Part shown: positions 24,276-33,617 of the stretch, in pieces
Layout: each line of letters opens with the position of its first letter
How positions within the stretch are numbered: position 1 is the stretch's first letter
Assembly (NCBI RefSeq): GCF_014207595.1
Contig: NZ_JACHGY010000001.1
Coordinates: forward strand, 1,674,001 to 1,738,000
DNA length: 64,000 nucleotides
From: Algisphaera agarilytica
GTDB taxonomy: Bacteria; Planctomycetota; Phycisphaerae; Phycisphaerales; Phycisphaeraceae
Direction: 5' to 3'
Program-made: the position numbers and the translations under genes
Notes under the pieces: generated by a model
What the model was told of the DNA's origin: nothing
The model's input: the letters and a program-made list of their open reading frames with translations, nothing else
Database searches by the model: none

Positions 24276-26594
24276 TTACCCGTCGGCCAGCTCCAGCCGG
24301 GTCAGGTCCATCAGGTGTTGATGGGTACCGACGACGGCGGGGGTGGCGGCGTTTTTCTCGGTGATCTTCGGGGGGGTCCGCTGGGTGTAGTTGCCCTCGG
24401 CGTCCATGTCCCAGGTCTGGCGGTGGTCGGCGAGCATCGTGTCGACGATCGTCTTGAGCTTGGCCTGCAGCGCCGGGTCGTACACCGGGGTGATGCACTC
24501 GACGCGGTTGTTGAGGTTGCGGTACATCCAGTCGGCGCTGCCGATGTAGTACTCGGCGTTGCCGCCGCGGCCGGTCTCTTCGCTGCCGGAGGTCTTGGCG
24601 GTGACCTGGGTCGGGTCGTAGGACGTGACGCCCTGGCCGTTGCGGTAGTGGTAGATGCGCGAATGTTCGAGGAACCGGCCGATGACGGACTGGACGGTGA
24701 TGTTTTCCGAGAGGCCGGGCACGCCGGGGCGGAGGGTGCAGAAGCCGCGGACGATGAGCTGGATCTTGACCCCGGCGTTGGACGCTTCGTAGAGCTTGCG
24801 GCACATCCGGCGGTCTTCGAGGCTGTTCATCTTCGCGACGATCAGCGGGCGGTCGTCTTCGTGGCTGCCGGCTTGTTTCCAGGCCTGGGCGTGGGCGATC
24901 TCGCGGTCGATCATCTCGACGAAGCGTTTGCGCATGTTCGTCGGGGCGATGAGCAGGTGGTTGAAGTCGCGCTTGAGCGATCGGCCGGTGAGCAGGTGGA
25001 ACACCTCGACCAAGTCGCCGGTGATGCGGGGGTCGCAGGTGAACAGGCCAAGGTCGGTGTAGAGGTTGGCGGTCTTGGAGTTGTAGTTGCCGGTGCCGAT
25101 GTGGGCGTAGGTGCGCAGGCCGTCTTTTTCTTTGCGGACGACCAGCGAGGTCTTGGTGTGGGTCTTGTAGCCCACGACGCCGTACACCACGTGGATGCCC
25201 GCCTTCTCGAGGCGCTGGGCGAGTTGGACGTTGCGCTCTTCGTCGAAGCGGGCCTTGAGCTCGACCAGCACGACGACCTGCTTGCCGGCCTCGGCGGCCT
25301 TGATGAGGTCGGGGATGAACGGCGAGTCCTTCGCGGTGCGGTAGAGCGTCAGCTTGATCGCGATCACGTCCGGGTCGGTCGCGGCGCGGCGGATGAAGCG
25401 TTCAACGCTGGCGCTGAACGACTCGTAGGGGTGGTGGACGAGGATGTCGCCGTTGCGGATGACGCTGAAGATGTTCGAGTCGACGTCGGCCAGGCGGGTC
25501 GGGACCATCGGGGTCCACGGCTCGTACTTAAGGTCGGGCCGGTTGACGCTGCCGTGGATTTCCCAAAGGTCGTTGAAGTCCAGCTCGGCGGGCATCTGGT
25601 AAACGTCGTCCTGCTGCAGCCCCAGCTCCTGCATCAGGAAATGGTTCATCGGGTGGAACGGGGCGTCGTCGGTCTCCAGCCGAACCGCATCGGCAAACCG
25701 GCGGTCGCGCAGCTCCTGCTCGATCAGCTCCAGCAGGTCCTCGGCGTCTTCTTCGTCGCGCTCGACGTCGGCGTTACGCGTGATGCGGAACGGCTCGACG
25801 TGCTTGATGATCATGCCGTCGAAAAGCTTGTCGAGGTTGTGACGGATGACCTGTTCGGTGCTGATGAACTTGTCCTGGCCGTCGTCGCCGGCGAGCTTCA
25901 CCCAGCTCGGCAGGACCTGGGGCACCTTGACGCGGGCAAACTGCATACGGCCGGCGTTGTCTTCGAGCTCCGCTTCGCCGTCGACCGACGGGGTCTGGAT
26001 CGGCGACATCATCGGGTCGTTCTTCTCGACCACCGGGTGCTGAAGCATCACGCCCAGCGACGTCGAGAGGTTCGAGATAAACGGGAACGGGTGCCCGGGG
26101 TCGACCGACAGCGGCGTCACCACCGGGAACAGGTTGGTCATGAAGTATTCGTTGGCTTCTTCACGCTCCGCGTCGCTGAGTTCTTCCCAGGCCAGCAGGT
26201 GGATGCCCTTGGCTTTCAGCGCCGGCTTGACCACTTCGGTGAAGCACTGGGCCTGAACGTCGAGCATCGGGATCACCAGCTCGCGGATCATCTCGATCTG
26301 CTGCTCGGGCGATAGCCCGTCGACGGTACGCGTCATCAGGCCCGCCTCGATCTGGCGTTTCAACCCGCCGACGCGCTTCTGGTAGTACTCGTCGAGGTTG
26401 GAGTTGAAGATGGCCAGAAAGCCGACGCGTTCGAGCAGCGGGGTGCGTTCGTCCAGCGCCTCGTGCAACACCCGCCGGTTAAACTCCAGCCAGCTCGATT
26501 CGCGGTTGAGGAACTCGCCCTCGGCGGGCGGGGCGTCGATCGGAAGCGTCGCGGCGTGAGCGGGTTTCGTGTCGGGGGTGGACGTGTCGGACAT
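24276..26594 (-). CDS. ppk1: polyphosphate kinase 1
   Basis: The 772-residue protein (ATG at 26594) polymerises the gamma-phosphate of ATP into inorganic polyphosphate at the inner membrane. The N-terminal domain contains FLNRESSWLEFNRRVL and AIFNSNLDEYYQKRVGGL. The head domain follows, and the phospholipase-D-like C1/C2 domains contain the autophosphorylated histidine in AHIGTGNYNSKTANLY. IQLIVRGFCTLRPGVPGLSEN and YYIGSADWMYRNLNNRVE are further conserved. No ribosome-binding site is clear before the ATG. A GTG 14 codons upstream (26636) is open, but its leader shows no conservation I can see. It converges on the PEP-CTERM gene with a 16-base gap. Confidence 0.96.
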   Translation of the reverse strand: MSDTSTPDTKPAHAATLPIDAPPAEGEFLNRESSWLEFNRRVLHEALDERTPLLERVGFLAIFNSNLDEYYQKRVGGLKRQIEAGLMTRTVDGLSPEQQIEMIRELVIPMLDVQAQCFTEVVKPALKAKGIHLLAWEELSDAEREEANEYFMTNLFPVVTPLSVDPGHPFPFISNLSTSLGVMLQHPVVEKNDPMMSPIQTPSVDGEAELEDNAGRMQFARVKVPQVLPSWVKLAGDDGQDKFISTEQVIRHNLDKLFDGMIIKHVEPFRITRNADVERDEEDAEDLLELIEQELRDRRFADAVRLETDDAPFHPMNHFLMQELGLQQDDVYQMPAELDFNDLWEIHGSVNRPDLKYEPWTPMVPTRLADVDSNIFSVIRNGDILVHHPYESFSASVERFIRRAATDPDVIAIKLTLYRTAKDSPFIPDLIKAAEAGKQVVVLVELKARFDEERNVQLAQRLEKAGIHVVYGVVGYKTHTKTSLVVRKEKDGLRTYAHIGTGNYNSKTANLYTDLGLFTCDPRITGDLVEVFHLLTGRSLKRDFNHLLIAPTNMRKRFVEMIDREIAHAQAWKQAGSHEDDRPLIVAKMNSLEDRRMCRKLYEASNAGVKIQLIVRGFCTLRPGVPGLSENITVQSVIGRFLEHSRIYHYRNGQGVTSYDPTQVTAKTSGSEETGRGGNAEYYIGSADWMYRNLNNRVECITPVYDPALQAKLKTIVDTMLADHRQTWDMDAEGNYTQRTPPKITEKNAATPAVVGTHQHLMDLTRLELADG

Positions 26595-26729
26595 GGCGTG
26601 GGCGTGGTGGACAGAATGCGGGCGGGATCGACTCACCGAACAGCACGGCGGGCACAGACATCGCTCTTCGCGGCAAACCAGTGTACCGACGCGACGTGTT
26701 AGCAGGGAGTAAGTTTGCTCGGCGTGGGG

Positions 26730-28004
26730 CTACCGCGTCGCGTCACCGGTGCCGGGGCGAGGCCGGGGGGCTTCGATGAGCAGCTGACCGCCCTTGAGCA
26801 AAACGCGATCGAGGATCGGGCCGTTATCCGCCGGGTCGAGTTCGATAATCAGCGCCTCGTGACCCGGTTCCAGGACCACGTTGATCGGGGCTTGGGGGTT
26901 CTCGGCATCGAGCCGTGCCTCGACGATCGGCGTGGTGTCGAGCCCGTCGAGGTAAACGCGCAGCTCCACGTCGGCCAAAACCGCACGCTCCCGGGGCAAT
27001 CCCTCGGGGAGGTTCAGGCGGGCCTGGGTCGAAAACCGCTGGGTGCCTGAGGGCAGGGAAAACTTCACCGTGACCGGGGCGTGCATGCCGAAGCCGCCCT
27101 GCTCTTGGCCCGGCACCCAGTCGCTGCCGAACACCGCCCCGCCGGACAACACCTCCTGCGGTTGGCGATACAGGTTGTCCAGCTTCAGACCCGACGCCGA
27201 GAACTCGATCGCCATCACTTGGTTCAACGTCAATTCAACCGCCGCATCCATCGGCGACAGGGTCGGGCTCAGCGTGATCAGGTCGCCTTGGATATTTAAG
27301 CCTTTAGCACTGAACCGGCTGCCGTCTCTCAGCACCACCGTGTCGCCCTCGTTCGCCGATTCGATCGGGGGATTCGCAAACTGCACCGCAGCGATGTTCG
27401 ACACCGGGAACCCGATCTCGTTATCGCCGCCGTCGGGGATCAACACCACGCTGTCTTGCGAAACGGTGATGACAAAGCCTGTGATCTGATCGCCGTTGAC
27501 AAAGTAAACCGTGTCGCTGTCCGGCGGATCCGTTAACACCCGCCCGAGATTGAGGGACGAAGACGAAAGGCGGAGCAGCCGCACATTGTCGAGACCAAAA
27601 GCAAACCTTCCGAGTTCGGGGTGCGCCCACTCGATGACTTCGCCGTTGCTGCGGGTGCCGGTCCACTGCCCGGAAAACGATTGGCCGTTGACCAGCCAGA
27701 TGCGTTGCTGCGAAGCGGCCTCGTGGTACGGGCGCGACAGATGGCCAGGTACAACCGGAATCATCCGAACATACTCGGCGACACTGCCCTGCGTCAGCCA
27801 ACGGTTGTCGTCGTAATAACTCAGGGTGTCGCCGCTCAGGCCCGACACCTCCACCATCCGGGTCTCCAGGTCGGTCCCGGTAAGCAGCGCTTGAGTCAGA
27901 CCAAAGGAGACGGTCGGCACCGCGAAAAGCCCCATCAGCATCGCCCCGACGAGCAAACTCGTCCGGGCACAGCGAAATTTCGGATGAAAACAACGGTGGA
28001 ACAA
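26730..28004 (-). CDS. exported protein of unknown function with NPCBM-like C-terminus
   Basis: The 424-residue product begins at a TTG (28004) five bases after a clear AGGAG; no ATG precedes the signal peptide. The signal peptide covers about residues 1-35. The middle is made of repeated short beta modules of the type VYFVNGDQITGFVITV and VVLRDGSRFSAKGLNIQGDLITL, which resemble the small LSm-like repeats of planctomycete exported proteins. The C-terminal third (from SGGAVFGSDW) has the look of an NPCBM carbohydrate-binding domain (FSTQARLNLPEGLPRERAVL, ADVELRVYLDG). It is the last gene of the minus-strand run that starts with moxR, 28 bases below the toroid gene. Confidence 0.75.
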   Translation of the reverse strand: MFHRCFHPKFRCARTSLLVGAMLMGLFAVPTVSFGLTQALLTGTDLETRMVEVSGLSGDTLSYYDDNRWLTQGSVAEYVRMIPVVPGHLSRPYHEAASQQRIWLVNGQSFSGQWTGTRSNGEVIEWAHPELGRFAFGLDNVRLLRLSSSSLNLGRVLTDPPDSDTVYFVNGDQITGFVITVSQDSVVLIPDGGDNEIGFPVSNIAAVQFANPPIESANEGDTVVLRDGSRFSAKGLNIQGDLITLSPTLSPMDAAVELTLNQVMAIEFSASGLKLDNLYRQPQEVLSGGAVFGSDWVPGQEQGGFGMHAPVTVKFSLPSGTQRFSTQARLNLPEGLPRERAVLADVELRVYLDGLDTTPIVEARLDAENPQAPINVVLEPGHEALIIELDPADNGPILDRVLLKGGQLLIEAPRPRPGTGDATR

Positions 28005-28032
28005 ACCAACTCCTGAGAAAAGTGGAATCGTC

Positions 28033-29115
28033 CTATCTCTGATATATCGGCAAAAGACGATTCGGGATCTGCAAAATCAGCAGGCTCATGCCGGTGCCGT
28101 AGGTCTCGCCGTGGTTGGAAGACCAGGCACCGGAGTTTTGTTGGCGATCGATCAGTTCTTCACGCATCCGCGGGAACCACTCCGACCAGTACCCGCCGCC
28201 GGCGAGGAACATGGCCTGGGCCGCGTAGTAGTGGCCGTAGAAATAGTGGCCGCCGCCCTGCGCGCCCAGGCCGCGCGAAGCGCGGACGAGGTATTGCAGG
28301 CCGTCGGTGACCGCGTCGTCTTCGTAGATGCCCGCGTATTGCAGGCTCGCCACCCCGGCCGCCGACCGCGGGTACGCCGAGCCGCCGGCCGTGAGCATGT
28401 AGCGGAAGCCGCCGTCCGCGGGGTTCTGGCACTGACGCACATACGTGATCGCCCGGTCGATGGTTTCCTTGGGCACGCTCAGCCCGGCGTTGCGCGCCGA
28501 TCGCAGCGCCATGACCTGCGTGATCGTCACCGAGATATCCGCATCGAACGGCTGCGGGTGGTACCGCCAACCGCCCTCGTGGTTCTGCGTGTCGACGATG
28601 AGGCGTACTGCTTTGAGCAGGACCTCGCGGACGCGTGCGTCGCCGGTCATTCCGTAGATCTCGCCGAGGAACAGCGTGGCGTAACCGTGGCCGTACATCG
28701 GGCCGTGGGACGTGTCGGCGGCGATGAGCCCGGACTCGGTCGCGCTGGAGAGCACGAAGTTGAGCGCGGCTTCGACGTTAGGCCCGTAGGCCCCGCGGTT
28801 GGGCAGGTGGCCGTCGGCCATAAACGCCAGGCCCGCGATGGCGGTGATGCCCACGTGCTTGCCGTAGCGGTCCTGCCCAAAGCTGCCGTCGTTGGCCTGC
28901 CTTGTCGCCAGGAACGCCAGGCCTTGGTCGATGGACTTGCGCAGCTCTGGGGTGATCTCGACGAAGTTGATTTCTTCCGTGCCTCGACCCACATCCGCCG
29001 ACGCGGGCGTCGGAGTGATGAGTGCACAGTGAACAGTGATGAGTAACAGACAGAGCAGCCAACCGCGGATACCGCGTTTTGCCTTGGCACTCATCATTCG
29101 TAACTGTTCACTCAT
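28033..29115 (-). CDS. exported prenyltransferase/squalene-oxidase-repeat (alpha/alpha toroid) protein
   Basis: The product is 360 residues from the ATG at 29115, which overlaps the previous stop by one base (TGATG) and follows GGAGGAGG. A signal peptide covers about residues 8-43. The rest consists of helical repeats with the QW-like signature of terpene-cyclase or prenyltransferase toroids: ATRQANDGSFGQDRYGKHVG, TQNHEGGWRYHPQPFD, QNPADGGFRYML and RQQNSGAWSSN. No DxDD cyclase motif is visible, and export argues against terpene chemistry, so it is more likely a binding toroid. Codons for the signal peptide lie within a palindromic element (29013-29120). Confidence 0.85.
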   Translation of the reverse strand: MSEQLRMMSAKAKRGIRGWLLCLLLITVHCALITPTPASADVGRGTEEINFVEITPELRKSIDQGLAFLATRQANDGSFGQDRYGKHVGITAIAGLAFMADGHLPNRGAYGPNVEAALNFVLSSATESGLIAADTSHGPMYGHGYATLFLGEIYGMTGDARVREVLLKAVRLIVDTQNHEGGWRYHPQPFDADISVTITQVMALRSARNAGLSVPKETIDRAITYVRQCQNPADGGFRYMLTAGGSAYPRSAAGVASLQYAGIYEDDAVTDGLQYLVRASRGLGAQGGGHYFYGHYYAAQAMFLAGGGYWSEWFPRMREELIDRQQNSGAWSSNHGETYGTGMSLLILQIPNRLLPIYQR

Positions 29116-29120
29116 CACTC
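29013..29120. repeat. palindromic element spanning a gene junction and a signal-peptide coding region
   Basis: Arm 29013-29044 and arm 29089-29120 are reverse complements at roughly 27 of 32 positions, built around GAGTGATGAGTG and CACTCATCACTC. The left arm encodes the end of the toroid's signal peptide (LITVHCALIT). The right arm supplies the stop of the upstream gene and the start codon of the toroid gene. It is a rare case of a palindromic element supplying coding sequence and start/stop signals. Confidence 0.7.
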
Positions 29121-29876
29121 GGAAGCCTCCTCCGCCAGTCGGCGGTAGTAGGCTTCGGTGAGGTTGCGGTACACCGGGCTGTAGGGTTCGTCGAGGCCGT
29201 TGGTTAGTTCGTCGCGGAGGCGCGGCGGCAGGGCGCCCCATTCGATGCGGACTTCGTCGATCGCCCCCTGGCCGGGGTCGATCGGGCCGACCTGCCCGGG
29301 GGAGAAGCCGCCGGGGTTTTCGCCGTTGGCTTGCTGCTGGGTTTGGCCGGGCTCTTGGCCTTGCGCTTGTCCGGGTTGTTCGCCGGGCTCTTGGCCTTGT
29401 TCCTGGCCGGCGTTCTGGGCGCTGCTGTCCTGATTGGACGAGGAGCCAGAACTGCTCGACGAAGAGGACGAGCTGGATTGTTGCTGCTGGGCGGCTTCGA
29501 TGAGCTGGTCGAGCCGGGCGAGGATGCTTTCCTGCAGACGCTGGGTGTCGAGACCCGGGTCGCGCTCGTCTCCCAAACGATCGGCCACGCGGTCCATGTC
29601 CCGCACGGCCTGCTCGAACGCGTCGGCCGCCTCGGTGCCACTCAGTATTTCTTCAACCTCATCGATGGGCGCCGTCTCGGTGGTCGGGGGCGCGGCGTCC
29701 TCCGACGAGGCGGGTGCCGCGGGTTCGAGGTCGAGCAGTTCGTCCAGCGTCGGCTGGTCCTGTGCCCCAGCCGGGTTGAAACACGCCAACGCCAGCACCC
29801 CGACCAGCACAGACGCCCCCCGACGCACTCGGCGGCGCGTTGGTTGGAGAAGCAAGCTGTGCGTGCGGTTGTTCAT
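29115..29876 (-). CDS. exported Ser/Gln-rich protein of unknown function
   Basis: The 253-residue protein has a signal peptide (about 1-39). An acidic segment follows (DELLDLEP, EEILSGTEAADAFEQ), then a predicted coiled-coil helix (QESILARLDQLIEAAQQQQ), a run of ten serines, a Gln/Gly/Pro-rich low-complexity linker, and a conserved-looking C-terminus: IEWGALPPRLRDELTNGL then YRNLTEAYYRRLAEE. The C-terminal motif resembles the tail of planctomycete proteins found next to DUF4175-like genes. It overlaps its upstream neighbour by ATGA and its downstream neighbour by one base. Function is unknown; a periplasmic partner of the coiled-coil protein is likely. Confidence 0.75.
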   Translation of the reverse strand: MNNRTHSLLLQPTRRRVRRGASVLVGVLALACFNPAGAQDQPTLDELLDLEPAAPASSEDAAPPTTETAPIDEVEEILSGTEAADAFEQAVRDMDRVADRLGDERDPGLDTQRLQESILARLDQLIEAAQQQQSSSSSSSSSSGSSSNQDSSAQNAGQEQGQEPGEQPGQAQGQEPGQTQQQANGENPGGFSPGQVGPIDPGQGAIDEVRIEWGALPPRLRDELTNGLDEPYSPVYRNLTEAYYRRLAEEASE

Positions 29877-32800
29877 GGTGCGGGGGCCCCCGGCTGCTGC
29901 TGTTGCTGCATCTGTTGAATAAGACGTTGGCCGAGGCCCGAGAGTTCCCGTTGCTGGCCCGACAGATCGGTGAGCAACTCCGCCTGCTCGTCGGTCGGCT
30001 GGGTACGCACGGTGTCGGCCAGAGCCCTGGTCTCATCATAGACCGACTGCTGCACGCCCCGCAGCAGTTTCAGCTCGGCCGCGGGCGGGATCAGCGGTTG
30101 AGGCCCGCCACCGCCACCGCCGGAGCTACTGCCGCCCTCGGCAAATTCCTGTGGCCCGCCCGATTGATCGAGCGCCTCGGCCATCGTCTCGAGCAGCAAC
30201 GCGGTCTGACGCTGCTGTCGCAACACCCGGCTGTCACCCTGCCCACGCGAGAGCTTGCCCGCCGCCTCGCCGCTGGCGGTGTCGATCATCTCGTGGGTCT
30301 TCTGGAACACGACGGTCTTGGCGACCTTGTTCCCGAGCTCGGCCGCGGCGTCGCCGATCTCGTTCTGCGATTTCGCCAGGCCACGCAACGCCGCCCGGGT
30401 CTTGCGCGACAGGGGGACCTCTTTCAGCAGCTCGGCGGTTTCCGAGTTCAACTCCTTCTGCTGCTGGGCGAGTTCCAGGTATTTCTGACGCAGCTCATCG
30501 CGTTCCTGCTGGGTCTGGTCCTGCTCGTTCTCGGCCTGCTTTTCCTGCACCTTGGCCAGGGCTTCTTCCAGCCGTTCGAGCGCGACGCGTTGCCCGGCCT
30601 GGGCGTCTTCGCGCCCACCACCACGCAATCCCGTCAACGCCGCGGCCTGGGCTTCCACCGCCTTAGCAACGATCGGCGCGATCTCGGCGGTTTCCTGGTC
30701 GGCTTCCGCTTCGGTCTGCACCGCGATCGTCCGCACCCACAGATTCGATTGATCCGGGGCGAGGTTGGCCAGTTCTTCCACGGACGCATCGGCGGGGGTC
30801 GCCTCCAGCGCCACGTTGGCGAGCGTCTGGCCCTCGATCAAGCGACGCAGTTGCTCTTCGAGTGCCAACAACCGGCGACGCAACAACTCCTGACGAAGCT
30901 CATCCTGCTCGCCGAGCTGTTGCATCATCTGGTCGAGCGTGTCGAGGCTCTGCATCTGCGAAGAGCCGGCCTGCGACAACTGGTTCTGCTCGAGGCCTTG
31001 CTGGGCCTGGCTCATCTGTTGGCCAAGCCCCTGCCGTTGCGCGACCGCCGCCGCCTCGGCCATCGCTTCCGCCGCGGCGCGGTCCTGGTCCGACTCACCC
31101 TGCTGCGCCAACGACTCGGCACTGCTCTGCAACCGTTCAACCGCGTCCTGAGCCTGTTCCGCCAGGGCTTCCTGACGCTCGGCCAGTTCCTGCAGCGCCT
31201 GCTGCATCTCTTCGGAGAGCTGGTCCATCGGCTGGCCGGCCGTGCGCGGCAAGAGCTCGCGGGTGTCTTGCGCCAGCGCTTCCTGCTCGGCCTTCAGGCG
31301 GGCCAACTCGAGCTTGAGCCCCAACGCATCACGGCCCTGGTCCAGCAGCTTCGCCAGGTCTTCGAGGCGTTCGCGTGCCTCGGCCTGCTGCTGGCTCGCT
31401 TCGGCTTTCGCTTGCTGGGCGTCGCTGTCACCCGCGTCTTCAGCATCGCCGGACGACTGCGCTTCGGCCGCGTCTTGCAGGTCTTCCTGGGCCTGCTCGC
31501 TGGCCTGCTGCGCCTGCTCGGCCAACGCATCGGCCTGGCGGATCAACTCATCGAGCGTCGCATCGTTCAGCCGGTTGAGCCGCAATCGATCCTGCACCCG
31601 GCTGAGTTGTTGCCGTTGACTCTCGACCGCCCGCGTCACCCGCGCCTGCTCGGACTGCAGCCGCGCGGGGTTGTCGTCTTCCAGGCGTTTGATGAGTTGT
31701 TCCTGCTGCAGCTCGAGCCGCTGCGCTTGCTGGCGAACTCCGGCGAGGTCGGCGCGGACCTGATCGATAAGCGTATTGGGGTCGATGATGTTCAGCCGAC
31801 GCGGCGTCGCCTGGGCGGTGTCGTGGCGGAAGCCGTTGAGCTCGAAAACGTCTTGCGCGCTGGCGTGAACCGTGACGACGTCGCCGACCCGCAGCGGAAG
31901 CGTGGACAGATCAAGCGTGGCCTCGGCGGCGAGTTGCTCGGAGCGGGCGACTTCTTCAGCCAAGGGCAGACGCTTCCCGGGTTGGTTGGGGTCGACCGCG
32001 TCTTCGACCTCGACCCGATCGGGGTGCTCGGCGTGCATCGTCAACGCGCGGATGCCCACGTCGTCGCTCGCCTGCGCCGAGACCGGGAGCAAAGCCGTGG
32101 CCAACACCGAGGCATCGGCCGAGGGCTCGAGGATGGTGACCGCGGGTTGACGGTCTTCCAGGGCCTCGAATCGGACGAGCCGTTCGGTGGCCTGGGTCAG
32201 GCCGTGGGCATCGGTGAGTGTGATCGGGGTCTGGGTGGTTTCGTTGAGGGTGAAGCCGAGCACGACGCTTCGCGGGTCGAGTTGATCAATAACAAGGTCG
32301 GGGATCGACACCAGGCCCGGCACCAGCACCTCGGGCTCGAGCGCCTCGGCAGGCAACGGCTTGTTCAAGCCCAGCGTCAGCTGCACCTGCGCCCCGGCCA
32401 ACATCGTGACGCTGGCGATGCGCTGCGACTGTTCATGAAGGGCAACGGTCTGCGGCGCCGCCAAACCCGCGGCGTAGGCCGGCGGCTCGACCTCGGCGAC
32501 CACCGACTGCAACGCCGGCCGAGCGACAAGCGTCAACACCTGCGGCTCGGTCAGGTCGTCGCCCGCTTCGAACCACGCCTGCACTTTCGCCGAGGCGGCA
32601 TCACCCGACGAGACCTGACGGACCAGGTCCGCCGGAGCCCGCCACTGCAGCTTGAACTCGCCGGGGGTCTCGCTGTCGGTTTCTTCCACGTTGGCGCTAA
32701 TGAGTTGTTCGGTCATGAGCAATCGCTGCGGGGACAGCGCGCCCGTGGGCTGCCCCTGGACGTCAACGGATTGCAGGTTCAACCACACACGCATCCCCGG

Positions 32801-33460
32801 GCGGAATCCGCGGCCGACGCTGGCGGAAAACTCCACCGGGCTGTCGATCGCCGCTGCCGCAGGCAGCTCGCCGCCGCTGACCTGGGTGCGCTTGGGCCAG
32901 GCCGTGTCGCTCCACGGCATCAGCCAACGCGACGCGGCGATCGCGCTGTGCGTCGGCGCCGAAGCCGCCACGATCCCAAATAACGCCACCGCTCCGACCA
33001 ACCACATCGCACGCTTGCGCGTGGGCTCGAGGTTAACGATCTGGCCCACGCGCACCCCGGCGAGTTCTTGTTCGGCTTTGGCCACGGTCGCCTGCGCCAT
33101 CGCCGCGGTCGATGCCGGCGACGCGTAACGCTCGGGCGCCAGACCAAACTCCAGCGAGCTGGTCAGCAAGCCGGAAAGGTGCGGCACCATCGCCTCGACC
33201 CGCAACGCCAACGCGCTCAGACTCGGCCCGAACCGCCACGCCGCCGTCAGACGCCTTACCAGCCAGCTCAGTCCCAGCGCCAACAACACCAGCCCGATCA
33301 CGCCCCGCATCCAACCCGGCAGCCGCAACCCGAAGTCCACCACCCCCAACACAATCAACACCGGCAGCACCACCGCCACCGCCTGCGCCAGCCGCTGCAA
33401 CACCAGCAACACCCGACCCCGCCGGCGCACCTGTTCGAGTTGTCTAGCGATGTGTTGCAT
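29873..33460 (-). CDS. large DUF4175-like membrane-anchored coiled-coil protein
   Basis: The 1195-residue protein has two transmembrane helices near the N-terminus (about 25-41 and 51-67) and a third around residue 155. A beta-rich region resembling DUF4175 occupies roughly 200-520. A very long Gln/Glu/Ala-rich coiled coil of several hundred residues follows (for example RLELQQEQLIKRLEDDNP and EAQSSGDAEDAGDSDAQQA). The C-terminus contains LLRGVQQSVYDETRAL and a Gln-rich end. It is translationally coupled to the next gene by ATGA. By analogy with the BatA/VWA neighbour it is probably an envelope component; the molecular role is unknown. Confidence 0.8.
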   Translation of the reverse strand: MQHIARQLEQVRRRGRVLLVLQRLAQAVAVVLPVLIVLGVVDFGLRLPGWMRGVIGLVLLALGLSWLVRRLTAAWRFGPSLSALALRVEAMVPHLSGLLTSSLEFGLAPERYASPASTAAMAQATVAKAEQELAGVRVGQIVNLEPTRKRAMWLVGAVALFGIVAASAPTHSAIAASRWLMPWSDTAWPKRTQVSGGELPAAAAIDSPVEFSASVGRGFRPGMRVWLNLQSVDVQGQPTGALSPQRLLMTEQLISANVEETDSETPGEFKLQWRAPADLVRQVSSGDAASAKVQAWFEAGDDLTEPQVLTLVARPALQSVVAEVEPPAYAAGLAAPQTVALHEQSQRIASVTMLAGAQVQLTLGLNKPLPAEALEPEVLVPGLVSIPDLVIDQLDPRSVVLGFTLNETTQTPITLTDAHGLTQATERLVRFEALEDRQPAVTILEPSADASVLATALLPVSAQASDDVGIRALTMHAEHPDRVEVEDAVDPNQPGKRLPLAEEVARSEQLAAEATLDLSTLPLRVGDVVTVHASAQDVFELNGFRHDTAQATPRRLNIIDPNTLIDQVRADLAGVRQQAQRLELQQEQLIKRLEDDNPARLQSEQARVTRAVESQRQQLSRVQDRLRLNRLNDATLDELIRQADALAEQAQQASEQAQEDLQDAAEAQSSGDAEDAGDSDAQQAKAEASQQQAEARERLEDLAKLLDQGRDALGLKLELARLKAEQEALAQDTRELLPRTAGQPMDQLSEEMQQALQELAERQEALAEQAQDAVERLQSSAESLAQQGESDQDRAAAEAMAEAAAVAQRQGLGQQMSQAQQGLEQNQLSQAGSSQMQSLDTLDQMMQQLGEQDELRQELLRRRLLALEEQLRRLIEGQTLANVALEATPADASVEELANLAPDQSNLWVRTIAVQTEAEADQETAEIAPIVAKAVEAQAAALTGLRGGGREDAQAGQRVALERLEEALAKVQEKQAENEQDQTQQERDELRQKYLELAQQQKELNSETAELLKEVPLSRKTRAALRGLAKSQNEIGDAAAELGNKVAKTVVFQKTHEMIDTASGEAAGKLSRGQGDSRVLRQQRQTALLLETMAEALDQSGGPQEFAEGGSSSGGGGGGPQPLIPPAAELKLLRGVQQSVYDETRALADTVRTQPTDEQAELLTDLSGQQRELSGLGQRLIQQMQQQQQPGAPAP

Positions 33461-33617
33461 GGGTGTTGGGGATTTGGGAATTAGGTGTTAGGGACTTAGG
33501 GACTTGGGTTCATGTTCTAACGTTCATAGTGAATTCGACTTGGGTAACGCAGGGCTTGCTTTTCATACTTCGACGTCGGAGCCTAAGTCCCTAGGTCCCA
33601 AACACCCAAATCCCTAC
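33461..33617. repeat. palindromic element between two genes of the large cluster
   Basis: Arm 33461-33508 (GGTGTTGGGGATTTGGG, then TTAGGGACTTAGGGACTTGGG-type units) and arm 33581-33617 are imperfect reverse complements. The right arm abuts the stop codon of the BatA-VWA fusion. It occupies almost all of the 156-base gap, so no separate promoter is evident. Confidence 0.65.

Noticed and set aside
29840-32983. A 1047-codon open frame on the plus strand
   Set aside because: It lies opposite the DUF4175-like gene. The Leu/Arg/Gln-rich translation is the complement of the coiled coil and shows no family.
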